NCBI GenBank assembly: GCA_947448885.1
Contig: CANFPJ010000016.1
Location: 1-33,873, forward strand
DNA from: Comamonadaceae bacterium
Lineage (GTDB): Bacteria > Pseudomonadota > Gammaproteobacteria > Burkholderiales > Burkholderiaceae_C
DNA: 33,873 nt
Direction of reading: 5' to 3'
Shown: piece by piece, positions 1-7,673 of the stretch
Numbering within the stretch: position 1 is the stretch's first letter
Layout of the letters: every line of letters begins with the position of its first letter
Program-made: the position numbers and the translations under genes
The notes under the pieces: generated by a model
Databases searched by the model: none
The model's input: the letters and a program-made list of their open reading frames with translations, nothing else
Told to the model about the DNA's origin: nothing

Positions 1-1
1 G

Positions 2-146
2 CATCAGTCACTTTCGCAGCACCGATGGTGGGTGCGCCGCCCGACAACATCGGAGCGCAGCGACTGGCGGAGAGAGGCGTGCCCGCCAGCGGGGCGGGTT
101 CAGCAAACATGAGCGCCAAAGAAATTAGACTCTGACCCCAATTACC
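2..146. repeat. Long GC-rich repeat, copy 1
   Basis: This copy matches 178-321 almost base for base, with an offset of 175-176 bases, a few substitutions and about one indel. Inside it CCCGCC and GGCGGG face each other across a 5-base loop, and CCGATG pairs with CATCGG further 5', so it can fold into hairpins. It ends in TGACCCCAATTACC (133-146). No coding potential is seen. The TCTGACCCC-type end resembles sequences often seen beside REP-associated tyrosine transposases (RAYT), but no transposase lies in the window, so that link is inference. The copy may continue past the left edge. Confidence 0.8.
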
Positions 147-177
147 ATAGGGTGTCGGTTTGCAAGTTGTTGACGCT

Positions 178-321
178 CATCAATCACTTTCGCAGCACCG
201 ATGGTGGGTGCGCCGCCCGACAACATCGGAGCGCAGCGACTGGCGGAGGGCGGCGTGCCCGCCAGCGGGGCGGGCTCAGCCAACGTGGGCGCCAAAAAAT
301 TGGACTCTGACCCCAGTTACC
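178..321. repeat. Long GC-rich repeat, copy 2
   Basis: Second copy of the repeat at 2-146, separated from it by about 31 bases of unrelated sequence. It keeps the same inverted-repeat pairs and the end motif TGACCCCAGTTACC (308-321). The end motif is then partly repeated: CCCATTTACC at 321-330 and TGACCCCATTTACC at 331-344. The whole 1-366 stretch downstream of msrQ therefore consists of repeats and spacers and holds no gene I can support. Confidence 0.8.
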
Positions 322-366
322 CCATTTACCTGACCCCATTTACCTCGCTAGGACGGACTCAGCCCA

Positions 367-966
367 TCATGTGAACGAACGTTTGTGCCACCTGTGCCAC
401 AGGCGCCAGCCCAACAAGGTGGCCAAAATGGCGCCGTAGATCCACACCTCGGTTTGGTTGTTCTTGCCCGCTCGCATCCAGTAAAAATGCAGCACCGCCA
501 GTGCAGCCACGGCATACACGCTGCGGTGCAAGGCCTGCCAACGCTGTGCCCCCAGCCAGCGCACCGCTTTGTTGAACGATGTGGCCGCCAAGGCGCTCAA
601 AATCACCAAGGCCAAAAAGCCCACCATTATGAAAGGGCGCTTGGCGATATCGCGGGCAATGTCTTCCAAATCCAAGCCCATGTCGAGCCAGGCATAGCAC
701 AACATGTGCAAGGCAGCGTACACAAACACATTGACGCCCAGCATGCGCCGAAAACGCATCAGCAACGCTTGTCCGGTGATCACCCGCAACGGGGTCACGG
801 CCAAGGCCACACACAAAGCGCGCAAGGTCCAATCGCCAGATTGGCGGATCAAGGCTTCGGCGGGGTTGGGGCCTAACTGATCATGGAAGGCAGCCCACAA
901 CAACCAACATGCAGGCCATGCCAGCAACAGGCCCAAAAATGGTTTGGCCGCAGGGTGTCGCCACAT
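367..966 (-). CDS. msrQ: MsrQ, haem-binding membrane subunit of the MsrPQ methionine sulfoxide reductase
   Basis: MsrQ is the inner-membrane b-type cytochrome that passes electrons from the quinone pool (or a flavin reductase) to periplasmic MsrP, which reduces protein-bound methionine sulfoxide. The 199-residue product has the family length, several hydrophobic spans, the conserved N-terminal stretch QLGPNPAEALIRQSGDWTLR (residues 30-49), and histidines at 87, 147 and 160, spaced as the haem-ligand histidines of E. coli MsrQ (91, 151, 164). The ATG lies 9 bases after the msrP stop, so the two are cotranscribed. The family assignment is firm. Confidence 0.95.
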   Translation of the reverse strand: MWRHPAAKPFLGLLLAWPACWLLWAAFHDQLGPNPAEALIRQSGDWTLRALCVALAVTPLRVITGQALLMRFRRMLGVNVFVYAALHMLCYAWLDMGLDLEDIARDIAKRPFIMVGFLALVILSALAATSFNKAVRWLGAQRWQALHRSVYAVAALAVLHFYWMRAGKNNQTEVWIYGAILATLLGWRLWHRWHKRSFT

Positions 967-975
967 GGGAAGCCG

Positions 976-1983
976 TCAATAGTTTTTCTTCAAATCCATG
1001 CCGGCGTACAACTGCCCGACCTGCGCTTCGTACCCATTGAACATCAAGGTCTTGCGTTTTTTCGACAACAGGCCGTCCTCGCCAATGCGCCGTTCGGTGG
1101 CCTGGCTCCAGCGCGGGTGGTCCACGTTGGGGTTCACATTGGAGTAAAAACCATATTCGTGCGATGCGGCCTTGAACCAAGCAGTGGCCGGTTGCTTTTC
1201 CACGAAACGAATTTTCACAATGCTTTTGGCATTTTTGAAACCGTACTTCCATGGCACATTCAAGCGAATGGGGGCGCCATTTTGGTTGGGCAAGATTTCG
1301 CCGTACATGCCAAAGGTCAGCAGGGTCAAGGGGTGCATGGCCTCGTCCAAGCGAAGGCCCTCCACATAAGGCCACTCCAACACCCGCGAACCCACAAAAG
1401 GCATGGTTTTGGGGTCGGCCAAGGTCACAAATTCAACAAATTTGGCACTTCCCTGGGGCTCTACCCGCTTGATCAATTCGGACAAGGAATAGCCTATCCA
1501 AGGGATGACCATGGACCAACCTTCTACACAGCGCATGCGGTAGATGCGCTCTTCCATGGCACTCAGCTTGAGCAGGTCTTCGATATCCCATCGACCAGGT
1601 TTTTTCACCAAGCCTTCGATGTCCACTGACCAAGGTTGGGTTTTCAAAGAGTGGGCGTTTTTGGCGGGGTCGGCCTTGTCGGTACCAAACTCATAAAAGT
1701 TGTTGTAGGTGCTGGCGTCGGCATAGGTGGTGGGCTTTTCCATCGTGTTGGTCCCAGCCAAAGTCGATGGACGCGCGGCCAATGCTGCCAGCTTGCCTGG
1801 GCGCGCCAAGGCTTTATCGCTTTGGGCCAAAGCCTCACGCGAAGCCCAGCTCGCCAGCGCAGCCCCGGCCACCCCAGTGGCGAGGTGTTGCATCATTTGC
1901 CGGCGGTTGTGATGGGCGTGTTCGGGCGTGATTTCGCTGCCCAAGGGGTGGTTGTGTCCGTTGTTGAACTGTCGAATGAGCAT
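976..1983 (-). CDS. msrP: MsrP, periplasmic molybdopterin methionine sulfoxide reductase catalytic subunit
   Basis: MsrP repairs methionine sulfoxide in periplasmic proteins using a mononuclear Mo-molybdopterin cofactor. The 335-residue protein has a Tat signal with a long n-region (arginines 27-28 in NRRQMMQHL, then an Ala-rich hydrophobic stretch ending near ALAQ at 51-54), as expected for a cofactor folded in the cytoplasm. Cys152 in [10 protein letters not shown] is the expected Mo ligand, and SLSELI and GFKNAKSI are typical of the sulfite-oxidase-fold core. A GGAAGG Shine-Dalgarno lies just upstream of the ATG. It is the first gene of an msrP-msrQ operon, the usual order. Confidence 0.95.
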   Translation of the reverse strand: MLIRQFNNGHNHPLGSEITPEHAHHNRRQMMQHLATGVAGAALASWASREALAQSDKALARPGKLAALAARPSTLAGTNTMEKPTTYADASTYNNFYEFGTDKADPAKNAHSLKTQPWSVDIEGLVKKPGRWDIEDLLKLSAMEERIYRMRCVEGWSMVIPWIGYSLSELIKRVEPQGSAKFVEFVTLADPKTMPFVGSRVLEWPYVEGLRLDEAMHPLTLLTFGMYGEILPNQNGAPIRLNVPWKYGFKNAKSIVKIRFVEKQPATAWFKAASHEYGFYSNVNPNVDHPRWSQATERRIGEDGLLSKKRKTLMFNGYEAQVGQLYAGMDLKKNY

Positions 1984-2025
1984 GGTGGCCTTCCGTCAAA
2001 TTGAAACCATTGTGCCTCATGTTCG

Positions 2026-2053
2026 AAAAAAAACCGGCCTCAAGGGCCGGTTT
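2026..2053 (-). terminator. Rho-independent terminator of the cytochrome c4 gene
   Basis: On the minus strand a 9-bp perfect stem (AAACCGGCC/GGCCGGTTT, 5-base loop) is followed by a run of eight T residues. It begins about 25 bases after the cytochrome stop codon and lies before msrP, so it should separate the two minus-strand units. Confidence 0.9.
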
Positions 2054-2078
2054 CGATGCGCGGGGCCAGTTCAAGTCA

Positions 2079-2705
2079 TCAGCGCAAGCCAGCGATGTAG
2101 TCCGACACCGCTTTGATTTCACGGTCATTGAGCTTGGCGGCCACCTGGGTCATGGTCAAGTTGTTTTGGCGCACACCATCTCTGAAACCGGTCAATTGGG
2201 CGGCTGAGTAGTCGGCATGCTGGCCACTCAGGCGGGGGTATTGGGAAGGCAAACCTGCACCATTGGGGCTGTGACATCCGGCACAGGCGGGGATTTGTCG
2301 ATCGGCAATGCCGCCACGGTAAATCCGCTCACCCAAGGCCACGGTTTGCTTGTCTTTGGCAAATCCCGGCTTGGCCTTTTGTTGGCCCAACCAAGCGGCG
2401 ATGTTTTTCATGTCCTCGGGGCTCAAAGCCGCCACCATGCCGGACATGATGGCGTTGGCGCGTTTGCCCGATTTGAACTCTTGCAACTGTTTATGGATGT
2501 ATTCGGGGTGCTGGCCCGCCAATTTGGGATTGGCTGGGGAACCCGAGTTGCCGTCTGCGCCGTGGCATGCCGCACACGGGGCAAAGCTGGCCTCGCCTTT
2601 GGCCACATCAGGGGCTTTGGCAGCAGGCGCCTTGTCAGCGGCGTGCAGACAAGTCATGGGCAAGGCAAGGGCGGCGGCAACGATAAAGGGGGCAAACAGC
2701 TTCAT
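2079..2705 (-). CDS. Dihaem cytochrome c4-type protein
   Basis: A periplasmic electron carrier of the cytochrome c4 family, which generally passes electrons from bc1 to terminal oxidases. The 208-residue product starts at MKLFAPFIVAAALALP, a typical Sec signal ending near LHAA. It has two homologous class I haem domains, with CAACH in the first and CAGCH in the second, each followed by a Met-containing distal segment (NAIMSGM and NNLTMTQ) as expected for His/Met ligation. The reading frame stays open upstream to 3017, but the ATG at 2705 puts the signal peptide at the N-terminus. The gene is divergent from engB and has its own terminator. Confidence 0.93.
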   Translation of the reverse strand: MKLFAPFIVAAALALPMTCLHAADKAPAAKAPDVAKGEASFAPCAACHGADGNSGSPANPKLAGQHPEYIHKQLQEFKSGKRANAIMSGMVAALSPEDMKNIAAWLGQQKAKPGFAKDKQTVALGERIYRGGIADRQIPACAGCHSPNGAGLPSQYPRLSGQHADYSAAQLTGFRDGVRQNNLTMTQVAAKLNDREIKAVSDYIAGLR

Positions 2706-2739
2706 GGCTTGGGTCAGTTGGGTGGCGCTAAACCGGTGG

Positions 2740-2749
2740 ATTCTACAAT
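2740..2749. promoter_or_regulatory. Overlapping divergent -10 elements between cytochrome c4 and engB
   Basis: The plus strand reads TACAAT at 2744-2749 (toward engB) and the minus strand reads TAGAAT at 2745-2740 (toward the cytochrome gene). Both are close to the sigma-70 -10 consensus. The -35 boxes are weak: a TTGGGT at 2718 is spaced about 20 bases from the plus-strand element. This is a sequence-based prediction only. Confidence 0.5.
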
Positions 2750-2793
2750 GCCCACTTGGGGTCCACGGGCCCCCCACCCTTGCCGGACCCGTG

Positions 2794-3585
2794 ATGACCC
2801 AGCCCCACCCACCTGCCCCGCCCACCCCAGCCCGCACCAGCAACGACCTGGCTGCGGCAGCCGACTTGGCCGGGCAGACCAAACAAGCCATGGGCTGGTT
2901 GCACACCACCCGGTTTTTGGTCACCGCCGCGCAACTGCACCACCTGCCCCAGTACCGCTTGCCCGAAATCGCCTTTGTGGGCCGCTCCAACGCGGGCAAA
3001 TCCACCTGCATCAACACCTTGACGCAGCAAAACCAGCTGGCTTATGCCTCTAAAAAACCCGGTCGCACCCAACACATCAATTTGTTTGCCCTGGGCCGCC
3101 ATGGCCAAACCGATGCGGTGTTGGCCGACCTGCCCGGCTATGGCTATGCGGCCGTGCCCAAGCAAGACAAGATCCGCTGGCAAAGGGTGATGGCCAATTA
3201 CCTGCTGACCCGCGACAACCTGTGTGGCGTGGTGTTGTTGTGCGACCCGCGCCATGGCATGACCGAGCTCGACGACATCCTGCTCGAGGTCATCCGCCCA
3301 CGGGTGGAGGCGGGGATGCAATTTTTGGTCTTGCTGACCAAGGCCGACAAGCTCAACCGCAGCGAAGCCGCCAAAGCCTTGTCCATCGCTCGGCTGCAAG
3401 CCGGTGGCGGACAAGTTCGCTTGTTCTCGGCCCTCAAGCGCCAAGGGGTAGAAGAAACCGCCTTGTTGCTCTCTCAATGGGTGGCCCATTGGACGCCCCC
3501 TGCAACGGTTGGCGTGGACTTGGGCGCTGGCACGGGCAATGATGTGGACGCCAATCAAGAGGACACCGATGGCGGTCATCGCTGA
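2794..3585 (+). CDS. engB: EngB/YihA-type ribosome-biogenesis GTP-binding protein
   Basis: A TRAFAC-class GTPase needed for late assembly of the large ribosomal subunit. The G motifs are in order: GRSNAGKS (63-70, P-loop), GRTQ (90-93, G2), DLPG (112-115, G3) and TKAD (G4). From the ATG at 2794 the product is 263 residues, longer than the typical ~200-220 because of a Pro/Ala-rich N-terminal extension of about 35 residues. An in-frame ATG at 2890 (MGWLHTTRF) would remove it, and neither start has a strong ribosome-binding site. The C-terminal tail after about residue 235 is low in conservation and overlaps the next gene by 17 bases. Confidence 0.92.
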   Translation: MTQPHPPAPPTPARTSNDLAAAADLAGQTKQAMGWLHTTRFLVTAAQLHHLPQYRLPEIAFVGRSNAGKSTCINTLTQQNQLAYASKKPGRTQHINLFALGRHGQTDAVLADLPGYGYAAVPKQDKIRWQRVMANYLLTRDNLCGVVLLCDPRHGMTELDDILLEVIRPRVEAGMQFLVLLTKADKLNRSEAAKALSIARLQAGGGQVRLFSALKRQGVEETALLLSQWVAHWTPPATVGVDLGAGTGNDVDANQEDTDGGHR

Positions 3586-4480
3586 AACCCGACACGCCTT
3601 ACCGCACGGCATCCACTTGAATTGCCGCCACAGCGGACAACCCGGACGACCGGTGCTGCTGTTTTTGCACGGATTTCCAGAAGGGGCGTTTGCCTGGGAT
3701 GCTTTGCTGGACCATTTCGCACAGCCTGAAAACGGCGGCTATTTTTGTGTGGCGCCGAATTTGCGCGGCTTTGAAACCTCCAGCACCCCCACGGACCCAG
3801 CCGCCTACCGCGCCAAATTCCTGGTGCAAGACATCTTGGCCTTGATCGACATCGTGAGTCCCGGTCAAGCCTTGGCCGCCATGGTGGCCCACGACTGGGG
3901 AGGCGCTGTGGCCTGGAACCTGGCCAACCAACACCCCGAGCGCTTGCAACGATTGGTGATCATCAACTCGCCCCACCCGGGTAGCTTTTTGCGCGATTTG
4001 CAAAGCAACCCAGCGCAACAAGTGGCCAGCGCTTACATGAATTTTTTGATCCGCCCCGATGCGGCGACCTTGCTGGCGGCCAAGGACTATGAACGCTTGT
4101 GGGGGTTTTTCAACACCATGGCCAATGGCCAAGCCAGTTGGCTGGATGCAGCCATGAAAGATCGGTACCGTGCCCATTGGTCACACGGCTTGGAAGGTGG
4201 TTTGAATTACTACCGCGCCTCGCCCCTGCGCCCGCCGCGGCCCGAGGACCCAGCGGCCAGCACGGTCAGCTTGCCCGACGCCATGCTGCGCATTGATGTG
4301 CCCACCATGGTCATTTGGGGTTTGCAAGACAAAGCATTGTTGCCATGTTTGATCGAAGGGCTGGACACTTACATCGCCGATTTGGAATTGCACACCTTGG
4401 CGGATGCCAGCCATTGGGTGGTGCATGAACAACCTGCCGTGGTGCAGGCCTACATCAGCGGTTTTTTGGACCGCGCGTAA
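3569..4480 (+). CDS. Alpha/beta hydrolase, epoxide hydrolase/haloalkane dehalogenase-like
   Basis: A 303-residue alpha/beta-hydrolase-fold enzyme. HGFPE (34-38) is the oxyanion-hole segment typical of epoxide hydrolases. The nucleophile elbow is AHDWGG with Asp109 in place of the serine of esterases, the mark of epoxide hydrolases and dehalogenases. A cap region follows with tyrosines (including YY before RASPLRPP), and ADASHW near the C-terminus carries the catalytic histidine. The ATG at 3569 has an AGAGGA ribosome-binding site inside the end of engB, so the two are translationally linked. The 3' end overlaps the convergent acyltransferase gene by 31 bases. The substrate cannot be read from sequence. 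Confidence 0.87.
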   Translation: MAVIAETRHALPHGIHLNCRHSGQPGRPVLLFLHGFPEGAFAWDALLDHFAQPENGGYFCVAPNLRGFETSSTPTDPAAYRAKFLVQDILALIDIVSPGQALAAMVAHDWGGAVAWNLANQHPERLQRLVIINSPHPGSFLRDLQSNPAQQVASAYMNFLIRPDAATLLAAKDYERLWGFFNTMANGQASWLDAAMKDRYRAHWSHGLEGGLNYYRASPLRPPRPEDPAASTVSLPDAMLRIDVPTMVIWGLQDKALLPCLIEGLDTYIADLELHTLADASHWVVHEQPAVVQAYISGFLDRA

Positions 4481-5340
4481 ACATCGGCGTCGCCCGGTGG
4501 CCGGGTTTTGAAGCGCTTGTGCACCCAAAAATACTGCGCAGGCATGGTGCGAATCCAATCGGCCAAACGCTGGTTCATCACAGCGGTATCGGCCAACACA
4601 TCGCCACTGGGCACATCGTCCCAAGCGGGGTGCACTTGCACCTCATAACCCTGGGATGTGAGATGCGTGGTGATGGGCACCACCCGGGCGCGGCCCAGCT
4701 TGGCAAAGCGTGTCAACGAAGTCAAAGTGGCCGAGGGCACATCAAAGAAGGGCACGAACACCGTGTCGTCCTCTCCACTGTCCATGTCGGGCAACAAATA
4801 CAAGACCTCGCCGCGGCGCAAGGCGCTGATCAATGCTTGCGCACCATCGGCGCGCTTGTTCAGATTGACATGACCAAAACGCTGCCGCCCTTGGGCAATC
4901 CAGGCATCCACGCCCACGTTGGCCTGCGGGGTGTAAATGGTGTGCAGGGGCCGATGGGTCGCCAAACTCAAAGCTGTCCAGCCCGCATCCAGGCCGACAA
5001 AGTGCGGCGCGAAAACCACCACGCCACCAGGTTGCTTCAAAGCAGTCTGGTCACCCACCCAATGAATTCGCTGGTGCACCACGCTGGCCGGCGCATGCCA
5101 CAACCAGCTTCGGTCCAACCAAGCCTGGGCAAAGTACACCAAACAATCTTTGGCCAAGCGTTCGCGCTGCGCCCATGGCAGGTCCGGAAAACACAAGGCC
5201 AAATTGACCCGAACCACCCGCCGCCGTGCGGGCACCACCCAAAACAGCAACCCACCCAACATCACACCCAGGGCCCGCACCCAAGGCAAGGGCATTCGCG
5301 CCAGCAAGCGCATCACCCCCAAACCCATGGCCGTGAACAT
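4450..5340 (-). CDS. LpxL/HtrB-type acyltransferase (second of a pair)
   Basis: A member of the lysophospholipid/lipid A acyltransferase family that transfers acyl chains to lipid A precursors at the inner membrane. The 296-residue product has a hydrophobic N-terminus, the HX4D motif (His113 to Asp118 in APHFVGLD), a conserved LLPDMD segment and the C-terminal AQYFWVHKRFKTRP typical of LpxL/LpxM. The ATG at 5340 comes 2 bases after the stop of the upstream paralogue; an in-frame TTG at 5346 would overlap that stop. Which acyl position it modifies is not shown by the sequence. Confidence 0.9.
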   Translation of the reverse strand: MFTAMGLGVMRLLARMPLPWVRALGVMLGGLLFWVVPARRRVVRVNLALCFPDLPWAQRERLAKDCLVYFAQAWLDRSWLWHAPASVVHQRIHWVGDQTALKQPGGVVVFAPHFVGLDAGWTALSLATHRPLHTIYTPQANVGVDAWIAQGRQRFGHVNLNKRADGAQALISALRRGEVLYLLPDMDSGEDDTVFVPFFDVPSATLTSLTRFAKLGRARVVPITTHLTSQGYEVQVHPAWDDVPSGDVLADTAVMNQRLADWIRTMPAQYFWVHKRFKTRPPGDADVYARSKKPLM

Positions 5341-5342
5341 GG

Positions 5343-6200
5343 TCAAAGCTCAATGCGCGGTTGCTTGTCCCGCGCATAGCCCCACAGGTACTGGCCAGGG
5401 GCGCGCCGCACCATGGCTTCGATGTGTTGGTTCATCGCCAACACCGTTACTTCAAGAGAAACCTGCGCGCCGTGCAGGCCCGCATGATCCCAAGGTTCGA
5501 AATGGCTGATGAAACCCTGTCCTTTGGGCAAACGCTCGCACCAACCCATCACCACCTGCGCACCGGTTTGACGCGCCAAACGCACCGCCAAGGTGATGGT
5601 GTAAGCATCGCGACCAAAAAACCGCGACCACACACCTTGTCCCTGCGGCGGCACTTGGTCGGGCAGGATGGCGGTATAGCCACCTTGGCGCAAGGTGCGC
5701 AACAACTGTCGCACCCCGCTTTGATTGGCCGGTGCGGCTTGCAAAAAAGGGCGTTGGCGCGAACCGGCCACCAAATCGCGCAGCCAGGCTTTGCGCGCCG
5801 GCCGGTACATCACCCACATCGGGCCGTGCACAGGCCCCAAATGCTCGGCCATCATTTGGGCACCCAACTCCCAGCATCCCAAATGCGGGGACAACAAAAT
5901 CATGCCTCGACCTTGTTGCAAAGCATCGGTCACATGGTTCAAGCCATCCCAATGCAAAGGCACGTTCAAGGGTTGAGTAGCCGGGCGCATCCACAGCCAG
6001 GGCAACTCTGCCAGCACCATGCCGGCGGCGGCGACAGCCGGCTTCACCTGATCCCAGCGCAGACCTGCCGCTTGGGTGTTTTGCAAAAACCGATGGCGGT
6101 AACTGGCCGACGCCCACCAGACCATCCAGCCCAATGCGGCGCCCAAGGTTTGCAACCAAAGCAAAGGCAGTCGAGAGAGCAGGCGGAAAAATGCGGTCAT
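5343..6200 (-). CDS. LpxL/HtrB-type acyltransferase (first of a pair)
   Basis: The 285-residue paralogue of the downstream gene, and first in a two-gene minus-strand operon. It has a hydrophobic N-terminal anchor (FFRLLSRLPLLWLQTLGAAL), the catalytic HX4E motif (His106 to Glu111 in SPHLGCWELG), ILPDQVPPQG as the equivalent of the LLPD segment, and GQYLWGYARDKQP near the C-terminus. In the family HX4E and HX4D variants are both active. It is divergent from metK, a common arrangement in Comamonadaceae. The pair probably adds the two secondary acyl chains of lipid A, but the order of action is inference. Confidence 0.9.
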   Translation of the reverse strand: MTAFFRLLSRLPLLWLQTLGAALGWMVWWASASYRHRFLQNTQAAGLRWDQVKPAVAAAGMVLAELPWLWMRPATQPLNVPLHWDGLNHVTDALQQGRGMILLSPHLGCWELGAQMMAEHLGPVHGPMWVMYRPARKAWLRDLVAGSRQRPFLQAAPANQSGVRQLLRTLRQGGYTAILPDQVPPQGQGVWSRFFGRDAYTITLAVRLARQTGAQVVMGWCERLPKGQGFISHFEPWDHAGLHGAQVSLEVTVLAMNQHIEAMVRRAPGQYLWGYARDKQPRIEL

Positions 6201-6252
6201 GGTGGGTGAGGTGCAGCGCAGCCAAACTTCGAGGTGGAGGTTCGGTTTTGGC

Positions 6253-6258
6253 TACAAT
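6253..6258 (+). promoter_or_regulatory. Predicted metK promoter -10 element
   Basis: TACAAT in the context GGCTACAATCTG matches the sigma-70 -10 consensus at five of six bases. The -35 is poor: TTCGAG at 6228-6233 is 19 bases upstream. The predicted start point is near 6264-6266, giving a leader of about 140 nt before metK. Confidence 0.55.
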
Positions 6259-6265
6259 CTGAATT

Positions 6266-6334
6266 GTCGCTGAGTTACTGAACAACTTGCAGGGCGACCG
6301 CCACCTCGGTGGCAAAGGATTGGGGCCACCCCAA
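6266..6334 (+). ncRNA. Candidate structured 5' leader of metK
   Basis: Immediately downstream of the predicted start point three stems can form in series. The first is GTCGC/GCGAC (6266-6270 with 6294-6298), enclosing AGTT/AACT. The second is GCCAC/GTGGC with a CTCG loop (6300-6313). The third is TTGGGG/CCCCAA with a 3-base loop (6320-6334). I do not recognise a known SAM or SAH riboswitch consensus here. This is a hand-folded candidate only; random GC-rich DNA can also give short stems. Confidence 0.3.
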
Positions 6335-6406
6335 ACCATCTGCTAAAGCGTTCGCCAGACTCCTGAAGTTGGCAACGCGTCAACATCAACCACATGGAGT
6401 TTTATC

Positions 6407-7585
6407 ATGGCGAACGACTATCTCTTCACATCCGAATCTGTTTCCGAAGGTCACCCCGACAAGGTCGCTGACCAAGTGTCGGACGCGATTTTGGATGCCA
6501 TCTTCAAGCAAGACCCACGCAGCCGCGTGGCCGCAGAAACCTTGTGCAACACTGGCCTGGTGGTGTTGGCCGGTGAAATCACCACCAACGCGCATGTGGA
6601 CTACATCCAAGTCGCCCGCGACACCATCAAACGCATCGGCTACGACAACACCGAATACGGCATCGACTACAAAGGCTGTGCCGTGATGGTTTGCTACGAC
6701 AAGCAGTCCAACGACATCGCCCAAGGTGTGAATCATGCGTCTGACGACCACTTGAACACTGGCGCTGGCGACCAAGGCCTGATGTTTGGCTACGCTTGCA
6801 GCGAAACCCCCGACCTGATGCCTGCGCCCATTTACTACGCCCACCGTTTGATGGAGCGCCAAGCCCAATTGCGCCGCGATGGCCGCTTGCCGTTTTTGCG
6901 CCCCGACGCCAAAAGCCAAGTGACCATGCGCTATGTCGATGGCAAGCCCCACAGCATTGACACGGTGGTCATTTCTTCACAACACGCCCCGGAGATGAGC
7001 TTGGGCGACAAGATGAAACCCGAGTTCAATGAGGCCATCATCGAAGAAATCATCAAGCCCGTGCTGCCCAAAGAGTGGCTCAAGGACACCAAGTACCTGA
7101 TCAACCCCACCGGTCGCTTTGTGGTGGGTGGCCCGCAGGGCGACTGTGGCCTGACCGGTCGCAAAATCATCGTGGACACCTACGGCGGCGCTTGCCCCCA
7201 CGGCGGTGGCGCGTTCTCGGGCAAGGACCCCTCCAAGGTCGACCGATCAGCGGCTTACGCAGCGCGTTATGTGGCCAAGAACGTGGTCGCTGCCGGCTTG
7301 GCCACCCAGTGCCAAGTGCAAGTGGCTTATGCGATTGGCGTGGCCCGCCCGATGAACATCACCATCAACACCCACGGCACCGGCGTCATCGCTGACGACA
7401 AAATCGCCGCGCTGGTGAACGAGCATTTCGACCTGCGCCCCAAAGGCATCATCCAAATGCTGGACCTGCTGCGCCCCATCTATGAGAAGACTGCCGCTTA
7501 CGGCCACTTTGGCCGCAACGAGCCCGACTTCACTTGGGAGCGCACCGACAAGGCTGCCGCTCTGAAAGCTGCAGCCGGTCGCTGA
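6407..7585 (+). CDS. metK: S-adenosylmethionine synthetase
   Basis: Makes S-adenosylmethionine from methionine and ATP, releasing phosphate and pyrophosphate, in the cytoplasm. The 392-residue protein is full length and near-canonical: SEGHPDK (13-19, with the catalytic His16), the family hexapeptide GAGDQG, and the Gly-rich phosphate loop GGGAFSGKD starting at 266, followed by [11 protein letters not shown]. The ATG is preceded by TGGAG at a good distance. It is flanked upstream by a possible structured leader and downstream by a strong terminator, so it is probably a single-gene transcript. Confidence 0.98.
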   Translation: MANDYLFTSESVSEGHPDKVADQVSDAILDAIFKQDPRSRVAAETLCNTGLVVLAGEITTNAHVDYIQVARDTIKRIGYDNTEYGIDYKGCAVMVCYDKQSNDIAQGVNHASDDHLNTGAGDQGLMFGYACSETPDLMPAPIYYAHRLMERQAQLRRDGRLPFLRPDAKSQVTMRYVDGKPHSIDTVVISSQHAPEMSLGDKMKPEFNEAIIEEIIKPVLPKEWLKDTKYLINPTGRFVVGGPQGDCGLTGRKIIVDTYGGACPHGGGAFSGKDPSKVDRSAAYAARYVAKNVVAAGLATQCQVQVAYAIGVARPMNITINTHGTGVIADDKIAALVNEHFDLRPKGIIQMLDLLRPIYEKTAAYGHFGRNEPDFTWERTDKAAALKAAAGR

Positions 7586-7610
7586 AAACGGGGTCGCGGC
7601 CCCCATGGTT

Positions 7611-7646
7611 AAAGCGGGTGGTGCTTTGGGCATCACCCGCTTTTTT
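7611..7646 (+). terminator. Rho-independent terminator after metK
   Basis: A 10-bp stem (AAAGCGGGTG/CACCCGCTTT) with a 13-base loop is followed by six T residues at 7641-7646, about 25 bases after the metK stop. The A residues on the 5' side give a shorter T run on the other strand, so it may also serve the convergent lysR gene. Confidence 0.9.
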
Positions 7647-7673
7647 CTTGGCCAGATGAATGGGCGCAGCCTG

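Noticed and set aside
1-344. CRISPR array
   Set aside because: There are only two copies, each about 145 bases long; CRISPR repeats are short, numerous and regularly spaced, and no cas genes are present.
4450-4480. 31-base convergent overlap as a sign of frameshift
   Set aside because: Both proteins end with normal family C-termini, so the overlap looks genuine rather than an error.
4519-5379. 286-codon open frame on the plus strand
   Set aside because: Antisense to the LpxL-type gene; the product is rich in His, Gln and Pro and has no domain.
6201-6406. Known SAM or SAH riboswitch in the metK leader
   Set aside because: Stems are present but I could not match the conserved core of the SAM-II or SAH classes; kept only as an unnamed candidate.
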